Virus record (IMG/VR): IMGVR_UViG_3300030333_004022
Span: 1 to 25,246 of that record
DNA from: a virus
Length of the DNA: 25,246 nucleotides
Direction: 5' to 3' (one strand)
Shown here: piece by piece, positions 8,993 through 16,387 of the stretch
How the letters are laid out: every line of letters starts with the position of its first letter
How positions within the stretch are numbered: the first letter of the stretch is position 1
Program-made: the position numbers and the translations under genes
Notes under the pieces: model-generated
Database searches by the model: none
What the model was told of the DNA's origin: nothing
Seen by the model: the letters and a program-made list of their open reading frames with translations, nothing else

Positions 8993-9558
8993 TATTCATC
9001 TCCTTGTAGTTGTTGTTCAAATTCTTCAATTTTTTCTTTTGCATTTTGAATAAATTCTCGTGCTTCTTTAATGGTTTCTTCAAATTGTGCCTCACCCATT
9101 TCCCATTTCTCTTTTTCAAGTTCTGGAGTGTTGACACCAACATTATTCAACCATTCTTTTTTACCACCAGATTTTTCAAATTCATCAATACTTTGTTCCA
9201 AATCTACTAAATATGCTTTTTGATTTTCTAATTTTATTGTCTCTGCATATTTTTCAAATTCACCATTGATTTTCATCTTATTTTCAATTTCTATCTGACA
9301 ATCAAAGCAATGACCCTTTGTTCTCCAAAACTTTCTATCAAGTTTTTTCTTCATTGCCTTTTTACATGATGGACAAAACCAAGGCATTCTGACAGATTTC
9401 ATAATATCTGTCATTTTACTCTCACGAGTTTTACCACCTTGATTTTCTTGTTTACCCTCGTATCCTACTTGTATATAATCTTTTGTATGTTCTTTTCCTG
9501 ACATTAAATCTTTTAATGCCTTATTTTGTCTTTCTGCTTCTTTACTATATCCTGCCAT
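8992..9558 (-). CDS. Zinc-ribbon protein upstream of terminase
   Basis: A 188-residue protein with a four-cysteine zinc-ribbon signature: CPSC (Cys62, Cys65) and CFDC (Cys84, Cys87), separated by a basic loop (KKAMKKKLDRKFWR). This suggests a zinc-binding fold able to contact nucleic acid. The C-terminal half (about 105-188) is acidic and helical, probably coiled-coil. An AGGAG ribosome binding site lies before the ATG. Because it lies two small genes upstream of terL, a packaging-accessory or small-terminase role is conceivable, but T4 gp16 has no such zinc site and no homology was established. Confidence 0.82.
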   Translation of the reverse strand: MAGYSKEAERQNKALKDLMSGKEHTKDYIQVGYEGKQENQGGKTRESKMTDIMKSVRMPWFCPSCKKAMKKKLDRKFWRTKGHCFDCQIEIENKMKINGEFEKYAETIKLENQKAYLVDLEQSIDEFEKSGGKKEWLNNVGVNTPELEKEKWEMGEAQFEETIKEAREFIQNAKEKIEEFEQQLQGDE

Positions 9559-9566
9559 TATAACTC

Positions 9567-12500
9567 CTATCCAAATTTCAAACTACCAAGTATTTGATTG
9601 ATTGGTGCAAATGCTCCTGTAAATTTATAAACTTTACCTTTGTATTTGAACACTATACCCTCACTTGGAACAATTGATTTTAATCCACCAATTGCATTTA
9701 GTTTTTGAATTTGTGTTTTTAATTTTTTTAGTTTCTCTATGTTACCTTTTTTACTTAAATCCATATAGGCCTTATTCATTTCTTTACGAACTTTTTGAAC
9801 TGCCATATCAGGATTTGCAGCCATAAATCCACTTATGTTTTTTAATATTTGTGCACCCACATCAAAGAACAACACTTCAAATGGTTTAATATTATCTTTA
9901 AAAATTTTATTATGGTCAAATTTATCTGTTTTTAATATCCAATCTAAAAATTTTTCATTATCACCAAAATCTTTTTTAATTTGTTGTATCTTATAACTCT
10001 TATCAAAGTATGCCCATCTCTTTACTAACTTTGCAAATTGTGTAGGTTTTAACTTTACTTTAAATTGTTTTGATGCATTATAAATATATTCTCTCCAATA
10101 TGATTCATGATACATACCCAATGTATCTTTATCACTTAATGCATATTCTGATTGTAGTTTTTTAATTCTATTCATATACATTGTTTTTAATTTATCAAAA
10201 TTTTGATGTTTTGGTACTTTCAAAAAGTTTGGTTTACCTATTTTAAATGTCTTCTGAACATTCTGATTTACTTGTTTAATCATACCTGCCAACATACGAG
10301 CACTATCTTTAGGTTGACCTACTGGTCTTCCACTATCATCATATTCTAATGTTCCATGAAATACTATTTCTGCCACATCATAATCTATTACATTTGCTGT
10401 TTGTGGATACATAACCTCTAAATTCATCCATCTCTTTCCATTACCAAATACTTTTTCTTTTTGTTTATCGGATAATGAACCGATTGCTTTTTCTAAATCT
10501 TTCATTGCACCTACAAAAGCTTTCTTGATTTCTCCTCTACCTTTAAAGATAGATGCAATTCCCTTTGTATCTGGTGCAGTTTTACCAAAATTCTTTAAGT
10601 GTCCTTTGTTACGAGCTGCCTTTAACTTCCCATCAATCCAACTCACCATTAGATTTTGTCCATCAAGTTTCTCTGTAACTCCATCTTCTCTATCTAACTT
10701 TCCACCGATACCATTAATAACTATCTGTTTCAAATCTGAAAATGTCAAATTATTATCATCAAATGGATGTGCCATATGTCCATATGCTCCACCCTCAATC
10801 AATAATTCAATATCTTTCATAAATGACTCTTGTATATCATCAATTGCATCACCCATAGAATCATCACCTGGAGCTAAATCAAGTTCAATTGCCCTTTGTG
10901 TATTTTGGTCTTGTGTTTGAACACCTGGTAGTGCAGGAGCTTCAACAGGAACACCTGTAACATCTCTTTCATTATCTGTTAGTCCAAACCATTTTACAAT
11001 TTCAAATTCTAATCCACTAACTACTTTTTCTAACCATTTTTTATATGCTTTAACTGGGTCTTCACTTGGAAATCTTTCACCATATGGCCCTGCACCTCTT
11101 CTACCATATGCAACCGTAGGGACTTTATCCATTCTTGTTGTAAAATCCAAACCAGGGTCATTTGCATTTTTACTTAAAATATAACTAACTAATTCCCAAC
11201 CAAGACCATCATCAGATGAATACATACTTTTAATCCATTTTTTTGAATGTTTTTTATAATCACTAAATCCATCGTAAAATGTTGGTGGGCCGTCATCAAT
11301 TGGAAATTGATTAGTAGTTGAATTTTCTTTTAATATATCTGTTAAATCATTATGAATAATAAAATTATCAAACACTTCAAATAATTTTCTAAACTTATTA
11401 GTCATCATATTATAAACACCTTTATCAAAATATCCAAAGGCCTGTTTAAATAATTTAGGTCTATCTTTATCATCTATTTTAGGTGAACCTAATAAATTTC
11501 TCATTACGGTTCCACTTACCTCTTGACCACCCACTTTTATAGATTGGTGTGGGGCAGTTAGTATATATCCATGTTCTTCATATCCTACTAAATTTTTCTT
11601 ATTCTTTTTGTAATCTTGATAATAAGTTTTTCCACCACTTTTTTTCTTTCCACCCTTTAATCTTCCTGCATCTTTCTTACCAAAAATATAAACAACTGCA
11701 GTAGTTTCTGGGTCAAACTTTTTTAATGTATTATTTGCCACATATGGTGTTTTTTCTTTTACAATTCTATTCTTTGGAACACCAATTTTTACCATGTGAC
11801 GAACTTTTTCTGTAAAGTTCATTGGGTGTCTTGGTGGTTTTTTAATATCACTTGTTGTTATGTAGGCCTCATCTACTTGTGATTCTAACCACTTATAAGT
11901 CTTATAATGATGTGGGCCGAATGGTTGGAATCTACCACCATAAATACCAATTACTTTTTTGATTTTTGACTTTTCTTCAGTTACTTTTTTATATCCACTC
12001 TGTTTATCTGTTTTATTTTTCTTTACACCTTTTCTACTTGGTGATGGTATAACTCCAGCTGGTGCACCAAACTCTTCATTAATTACACCACCTCGTTCAT
12101 TAAACCATTTTCTAAATTGTCCAGGTTTACCTACGGTTACTTTTCCTTTTGCAATCTTTTCCATTTTTTTTATAAATGGGTCTCTATAACCTGGATTTTT
12201 ATACATCAAACTATCTATTAGAAAAACATCTTGAACATGAATTTGATTTACAATGATTTCATTCCAACCATATTCTGATGGTTTATCTTTTTGACTTAAT
12301 ATGTGTCGTTTGATTTGTGGTTTATACTTTCTTATTACTTTGTAACACATATCAATATATTTTTTAATCCACTTTGCCTTTATTTTATTTAATTCTTTTT
12401 CATATATTGGTTGGACTAAATCATATTTCGGTGTTCCATCGGGTTTTCCATCACTATCTGTAAATTGAAGTTCTGGTCTTTTACCAATTTTATCTCTTAA

Positions 12501-14339
12501 ATCTCTTTCAATAACATACCAAGTATCATAATCTATTTTTAATTTCTTGATACCATTTTGTATTTCTTTATCCATCTTACCACCAGCAACTTTACCTGCT
12601 AAATATAATGGTGAAACCCATCTACGACCTGTTTTGTCTGGGTGAGTTTGCATATCTCTTGTGCTCGCTACTAACAAACTACCCTCTAATTGAAATACAA
12701 CACCACCTTGTGTTTGTATTCCTCGTCCTTTTGCAAGTTTTTCACCTTTATCCACTTTGGTAAATGTAGATAATGCACTTTTCTTACCAATGATTCTTCC
12801 AATTTTTTCTGCACCTTCCACACTACTAACATGAAATACACTTACTCTTTCTCTACCCAAAATACTTTGCATAAATTTAGTAGTTAGTGGAACATGTTTT
12901 GCATAATGACCACCAAACAATGAACTGAATGCACTTTTAGTATGAACTGAATCAAATCCTGCCTTTCGTTCATTTAATATATTTTCATTCATATATAATT
13001 TCATTTCTATATCTTTTATCTTATCACCAATTTCTTTACCTTTTAATCCTACAAATTCTGTTCCACCACCCTTTACTGATAATTGAAATGTTGATAATTT
13101 TTTAAAATCTTTACCAATTAATTTACCATACTCTTGGATTTGTTTTGGTGTTAATGTAGTTTTCTCTTGTGCCTTTTTAACATTATAGATATTCTTTGGG
13201 TTAAAGTTATTCAAATAAACTAAAAATGTTATATTATTTGACTCTTTAGAACTATACTTTAATTTGTTTAAAATTTTTGGTAATTTAGTGACATCATTTT
13301 TTCTAAAAATAGTTGCAAGGAACAAAATATAATCCTTGACATTTGGATAAGGTTTTTGTATATTTAATTGTGGGAAAATTTGTTTTGTAAATCTAAACTT
13401 ATCAAGTGCCTCCATAAATAATTTAGATGATTTTCCTTTTTTAATTCCTTTTATAAACTCATCTCTAATTCTTTCTGCACTAACACCTTTCAAACTTGGA
13501 TTGATTAATAAAGCCTTTTCTGTTTCTTTATCCATCTTACCACCAACCACTGCTTGAAATCTAAGTGCTCTTAGTTTTCTCAATGGGTCTTCATCAAATC
13601 TTCTTTTTGCACTTCCTACCGTTCTAATTAACTTATTTTTTAAATCTTCTAATCCACCTGTCAAGTCAACCACTTCACCTCTACCAATATCAAAGAATAA
13701 AGAATTAATTGTCAAATCTCTTCTTTTTACATCACCTTGAATATCTGAAAAATCTACTGCTTTAGGTCTTCTACCTTTACCTATATCTTTTCTAAATGTT
13801 GCAATCTCATGTCCACCCACAATTACCACACCAAACTTTTTACCAACTGAATATGTTTTAAATCCACCACTCTTTGCAATCTTTAATACTTCATCTGGTT
13901 TTGCATCAGTTGCCATATCAAAATCTTTTGGTTTCTTACCAAGTATCGCATCACGAACTGCACCACCTACGATATATAATTGTTTTTTATTTTTTTTGAA
14001 TAATTGATGTAATCGTTTTACATCACCAGGAACATTTAAACTAACTTTATTTTCTGTGACTTCAAACTTCTTTACTCCTCTCATATCACCATCAGGTGAT
14101 ACTGAATCTTTATCAGTAGTTTTATGTGGTAGTAGTTTTTTGTCTGTCTTTACTATTCTAAACTTTAATGCAGTCCTATTATTAATAAGTAAATCACCTT
14201 TTTCATTATAACCTATTGATTTAACTTTTACTTTTTTATTCTTAAAACGGCCCATTAAGATAGTATCCCCAATCTCTACAGGAATTTTTATATCTTCTAA
14301 TAAAGGTTTAACTAACCATTCTGTAAGTTTATTACTCAT
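9567..14339 (-). CDS. Giant multidomain nucleotidyltransferase: CCA-enzyme-like + ART-like + NMNAT/cytidylyltransferase-like + ligase-like
   Basis: One uninterrupted 1590-residue protein with an AGGAG ribosome binding site. From the N-terminus: a short leader with LLE at 13-15; a beta-rich SH3-like domain (about 20-65, GDTILMG and ALKFRI); a class II CCA-adding/poly(A)-polymerase-type nucleotidyltransferase (about 105-320) with GGAVRD at 125-130, DFDMAT at 139-144 (catalytic DxD), RRDLTIN at 206-212 and RRFDEDPLR from 246; a possible ADP-ribosyltransferase-like fold (about 498-710) with FHVSS at 502-506, STFTK at 524-528 and a candidate Glu694 in NEIIVNQI; a HIGH-superfamily nucleotidyltransferase (about 796-955) with GGRFQPFGPHH at 801-811 and VSGTVMR at 941-947; and a C-terminal ligase-like domain (about 1180-1590) with EKLDG (Lys1224), NLEVMYP (1306-1312), EGIVFKY (1560-1566) and KFTG (1572-1575). 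The ART call is tentative; the other three are well supported. The combined substrate is unknown. RNA end-repair or NAD-linked modification is inferred. Confidence 0.93.
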   Translation of the reverse strand: MSNKLTEWLVKPLLEDIKIPVEIGDTILMGRFKNKKVKVKSIGYNEKGDLLINNRTALKFRIVKTDKKLLPHKTTDKDSVSPDGDMRGVKKFEVTENKVSLNVPGDVKRLHQLFKKNKKQLYIVGGAVRDAILGKKPKDFDMATDAKPDEVLKIAKSGGFKTYSVGKKFGVVIVGGHEIATFRKDIGKGRRPKAVDFSDIQGDVKRRDLTINSLFFDIGRGEVVDLTGGLEDLKNKLIRTVGSAKRRFDEDPLRKLRALRFQAVVGGKMDKETEKALLINPSLKGVSAERIRDEFIKGIKKGKSSKLFMEALDKFRFTKQIFPQLNIQKPYPNVKDYILFLATIFRKNDVTKLPKILNKLKYSSKESNNITFLVYLNNFNPKNIYNVKKAQEKTTLTPKQIQEYGKLIGKDFKKLSTFQLSVKGGGTEFVGLKGKEIGDKIKDIEMKLYMNENILNERKAGFDSVHTKSAFSSLFGGHYAKHVPLTTKFMQSILGRERVSVFHVSSVEGAEKIGRIIGKKSALSTFTKVDKGEKLAKGRGIQTQGGVVFQLEGSLLVASTRDMQTHPDKTGRRWVSPLYLAGKVAGGKMDKEIQNGIKKLKIDYDTWYVIERDLRDKIGKRPELQFTDSDGKPDGTPKYDLVQPIYEKELNKIKAKWIKKYIDMCYKVIRKYKPQIKRHILSQKDKPSEYGWNEIIVNQIHVQDVFLIDSLMYKNPGYRDPFIKKMEKIAKGKVTVGKPGQFRKWFNERGGVINEEFGAPAGVIPSPSRKGVKKNKTDKQSGYKKVTEEKSKIKKVIGIYGGRFQPFGPHHYKTYKWLESQVDEAYITTSDIKKPPRHPMNFTEKVRHMVKIGVPKNRIVKEKTPYVANNTLKKFDPETTAVVYIFGKKDAGRLKGGKKKSGGKTYYQDYKKNKKNLVGYEEHGYILTAPHQSIKVGGQEVSGTVMRNLLGSPKIDDKDRPKLFKQAFGYFDKGVYNMMTNKFRKLFEVFDNFIIHNDLTDILKENSTTNQFPIDDGPPTFYDGFSDYKKHSKKWIKSMYSSDDGLGWELVSYILSKNANDPGLDFTTRMDKVPTVAYGRRGAGPYGERFPSEDPVKAYKKWLEKVVSGLEFEIVKWFGLTDNERDVTGVPVEAPALPGVQTQDQNTQRAIELDLAPGDDSMGDAIDDIQESFMKDIELLIEGGAYGHMAHPFDDNNLTFSDLKQIVINGIGGKLDREDGVTEKLDGQNLMVSWIDGKLKAARNKGHLKNFGKTAPDTKGIASIFKGRGEIKKAFVGAMKDLEKAIGSLSDKQKEKVFGNGKRWMNLEVMYPQTANVIDYDVAEIVFHGTLEYDDSGRPVGQPKDSARMLAGMIKQVNQNVQKTFKIGKPNFLKVPKHQNFDKLKTMYMNRIKKLQSEYALSDKDTLGMYHESYWREYIYNASKQFKVKLKPTQFAKLVKRWAYFDKSYKIQQIKKDFGDNEKFLDWILKTDKFDHNKIFKDNIKPFEVLFFDVGAQILKNISGFMAANPDMAVQKVRKEMNKAYMDLSKKGNIEKLKKLKTQIQKLNAIGGLKSIVPSEGIVFKYKGKVYKFTGAFAPINQILGSLKFG

Positions 14340-14345
14340 TAACTC

Positions 14346-15002
14346 CTACCATTTTCTACAAGACCAATAACGAGCTTTATGTCTTGGGCCAGGATTTTCA
14401 CAATTATGTCTTGCTCTAAATGACTTACGGGCATCAGGGTTAGATTTTTTGATTCTCATAGTTTTTTCACCACCCTTACCTTTATGTCCAAAATTAACCT
14501 TGACTACATTACCCTTTGGATTCTTTACATATACTTTGAACTTCTTTACATCACCAGTAGTTGGTTTACCAAGTTTTACTTTTCTTCCTTGATATTCTGC
14601 CTCGTTCAAATCTTTGGTTCTAATATATTCAAAGGTATATCCATGTCCTTTACCATCAACTTCATAATATATTTCTGTAACTTCTTTTACACAATTAGGA
14701 ACTTTTTTTCCATCTTTATCTTTCATTCCTATTTGTTTGTATCCTACCCAACATGGGTCTCCATCTTTTTTCTCAATCTTTAAAGTTTTTGGATATCCCT
14801 TTTCACCAGGTTTTGCAGGTTTTTCACCTCTTTTTCTTTTTGCGTGAATATTGTGCCAAAGACCTTTATTCTTTTTCTCTTCAAGCCTTTCTTCTAAATC
14901 TTTTTTTAATAACAATTTATCTTTTTTTGATAATCGTTGTTTTTTCTTACCAATTTCACTTGGTTCATCTAAATGTTTTCCAAATTCAGTTATATTTTTC
15001 AT
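14346..15002 (-). CDS. Basic phage protein with C-terminal [10 protein letters not shown]...RYWSCRKW domain
   Basis: A 218-residue, strongly basic protein. Three blocks are visible: a central [20 protein letters not shown] segment (about 43-62), a cysteine-containing [20 protein letters not shown] segment (about 83-102), and a C-terminal domain with [30 protein letters not shown] and RYWSCRKW (about 172-218). From memory, blocks like these recur in proteins of marine T4-like phages, often joined to other domains, but no function is known. The start ATG overlaps the ferredoxin stop (ATGA), with AAGGAG 9 bases upstream. It immediately precedes the 1590-residue protein, six bases away. A nucleic-acid-contacting or virion role is plausible from its charge. 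Confidence 0.85.
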   Translation of the reverse strand: MKNITEFGKHLDEPSEIGKKKQRLSKKDKLLLKKDLEERLEEKKNKGLWHNIHAKRKRGEKPAKPGEKGYPKTLKIEKKDGDPCWVGYKQIGMKDKDGKKVPNCVKEVTEIYYEVDGKGHGYTFEYIRTKDLNEAEYQGRKVKLGKPTTGDVKKFKVYVKNPKGNVVKVNFGHKGKGGEKTMRIKKSNPDARKSFRARHNCENPGPRHKARYWSCRKW

Positions 15003-15283
15003 TGAAAGAACTCCTTATTAATATTAATATATTTTACCCATTCTTCAGGTAATTCATCTTCATCATAAATTGCTTCTACTGGACACTCTGGTTCACATGC
15101 ACCACAATCAATACATTCATCAGGGTCTATGTATAATTGTTTACCATCTAATGTATCTAATCCAGAAACTTCTGCTCCTGCTCCATCTTTATCTATTGGC
15201 CCATGAATACAATCTACTGGACATACATCCACACATGCCGTATCACATGTTCCAACACAAGGTTCTGCTATTATATATGCCAT
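14999..15283 (-). CDS. 7Fe-type ([3Fe-4S]/[4Fe-4S]) ferredoxin
   Basis: A 94-residue small electron carrier. The N-terminal motif [21 protein letters not shown] (Cys9, 13, 17, 21, 25) and the C-terminal [12 protein letters not shown] (Cys57, 60, 63, 67) match seven-iron ferredoxins. By analogy with Azotobacter FdI, Cys9/17/67 would hold a 3Fe-4S cluster and Cys21/57/60/63 a 4Fe-4S cluster. Cys13 stands where many relatives have Lys. A Gly/Asp-rich loop of about 20 residues (28-48) separates the halves. The tail [14 protein letters not shown] is the usual one for this type. It is acidic and soluble, and looks functional. The redox partner is unknown; the radical SAM protein in the same operon is a candidate consumer. 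Possibly host-acquired. Confidence 0.93.
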   Translation of the reverse strand: MAYIIAEPCVGTCDTACVDVCPVDCIHGPIDKDGAGAEVSGLDTLDGKQLYIDPDECIDCGACEPECPVEAIYDEDELPEEWVKYININKEFFQ

Positions 15284-15286
15284 ATC

Positions 15287-15601
15287 TCATCTCGGTGGTT
15301 TTAAATCCCATGGCCCCCAATGTTCGTGTTTGACCATTAGTTTTGCCATTTCTAAGGATTTGTATTTATAAAGTTTGTAAGGTTTCACTGGTATTCCACC
15401 TAATTCATAATACTTCTTTTTACTTATTTTTATATTTTTACCATTACTGAAATCTAATACTTGACTACCTTTTTCAATCCAACAATGACCAAATGGTTTT
15501 CCATCTGTTGCTAAGATTGCCACACCATGAACTAATCGGTAAGAGTCATCTTTACCAATCATCCATCTACCATTTGCCGAGTAACAATCTCCTTTTGCCA
15601 T
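15287..15601 (-). CDS. Small protein with papain/transglutaminase-like Cys-His-Asp pattern
   Basis: A 104-residue protein. GDCYSANGRWM (Cys6), LVHGVAI (His25), FGHCWIEKG (His39) and QVLDFSNG (Asp50) give a Cys...His...Asp order and local context (H-x-W-x-E then V-x-D) like papain-fold transglutaminase-like or NlpC-type enzymes, in a very compact form. I recall similar proteins of unknown function in other phages. The ATG overlaps the previous stop by one base (TAATG) and the gene ends three bases before the ferredoxin start. It could be a small peptidase, amidase or acyltransferase, possibly acting on cell wall given the nearby endolysin. Enzymatic activity is inference only. Confidence 0.82.
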   Translation of the reverse strand: MAKGDCYSANGRWMIGKDDSYRLVHGVAILATDGKPFGHCWIEKGSQVLDFSNGKNIKISKKKYYELGGIPVKPYKLYKYKSLEMAKLMVKHEHWGPWDLKPPR

Positions 15602-15894
15602 TACTTCAATAATTTAACTACGGTAGTTCCACCATTAACAACTTTTTTCAATGCCACACGATATACTTGACCATTTACCAAACCTGCAGTCAAATCACCA
15701 CCATCAACTGCTGTCAATGTGTAATTAGTTCCTGATTCAATCATGAATGCAGTATTTTTAAATGAACCTGTTGGTTCATAAGTTGTTGATGCCGGTACTT
15801 CATAAGTCGCTGTATATTGACCTATTCTATCTGAACTTTTAGTTCTACTTACAATTCCACCTACATCTGATGGGTTGCCTCCTAATGCTGCCAT
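15601..15894 (-). CDS. Small beta-rich protein, possible virion decoration
   Basis: A 97-residue protein with no recognised family. It is rich in Thr, Gly, Val and Ala with alternating hydrophobic residues, suggesting a compact beta structure: QYTATYEVPASTTY, NYTLTAVDGG and QVYRVALKKV. No cysteine, signal peptide or membrane segment. A good AGGAGA ribosome binding site precedes the ATG. Composition resembles small phage decoration or appendage proteins, and it lies between the endolysin and a putative small enzyme. Function unknown. Confidence 0.8.
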   Translation of the reverse strand: MAALGGNPSDVGGIVSRTKSSDRIGQYTATYEVPASTTYEPTGSFKNTAFMIESGTNYTLTAVDGGDLTAGLVNGQVYRVALKKVVNGGTTVVKLLK

Positions 15895-15903
15895 TATTTT
15901 CTC

Positions 15904-16386
15904 CTATACTGAAAGTGCTCTTTTAAACCAACCAAACAAAAATCTTTCTTGTTCTGGTTTTCTGTTTACTAAATCATAATAATGTTTTAGTCTATAACAA
16001 CGAACTCTTTCCAATGATGGTTTGTAAGTTTCAAGTGCACCTTTAGTTCCTGGCCCAAATCCACCATCTACTGCAAGGTCTGCACCCTTTGCATTACAAG
16101 CTCGTTGTAAAATCTTTACTGCTGTTCCTCTACCTTGATTCACACACATATCAAAGAATATATGTTTTAATTGTTCATCAAGTTCATCTACCTTATTCTT
16201 ATCCCAATAATCTTTTTTGTAAATTTCTTTTGCACCCTCTTCTGTAAGGTTCTTGATATCCACATCAGGATAGAATCTCTTTGCTATTCCAAAATTAGTT
16301 TCACCACCTAAATCATTTGGGTCATGAACATATCCGCCTTCGTGATGTAAAGTAACTTCTATAATTTCATCAAATGTCGTTAACAT
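15904..16386 (-). CDS. Endolysin, glycoside hydrolase family 108 (N-acetylmuramidase)
   Basis: A 160-residue muramidase that would cleave peptidoglycan at lysis or entry. The N-terminal HHEGGYVHDPNDLGGETNFG block carries the catalytic Glu16 typical of GH108. The C-terminal part with AVDGGFGPGT (about 105-114) is the peptidoglycan-binding region usually joined to this family. Length is normal for the family. The frame stays open upstream to an ATG at 16497, but that region overlaps the kinase gene. The start at 16386 is preferred because it has AGGAGA seven bases upstream and begins one base after the kinase stop. No signal peptide is present, so release would need a holin, not identified here. 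Confidence 0.93.
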   Translation of the reverse strand: MLTTFDEIIEVTLHHEGGYVHDPNDLGGETNFGIAKRFYPDVDIKNLTEEGAKEIYKKDYWDKNKVDELDEQLKHIFFDMCVNQGRGTAVKILQRACNAKGADLAVDGGFGPGTKGALETYKPSLERVRCYRLKHYYDLVNRKPEQERFLFGWFKRALSV

Positions 16387-16387
16387 A

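Noticed and set aside
8992-9558. Firm call of the zinc-ribbon protein as small terminase
   Set aside because: Only position supports it; known T4-type small terminases lack a zinc ribbon.
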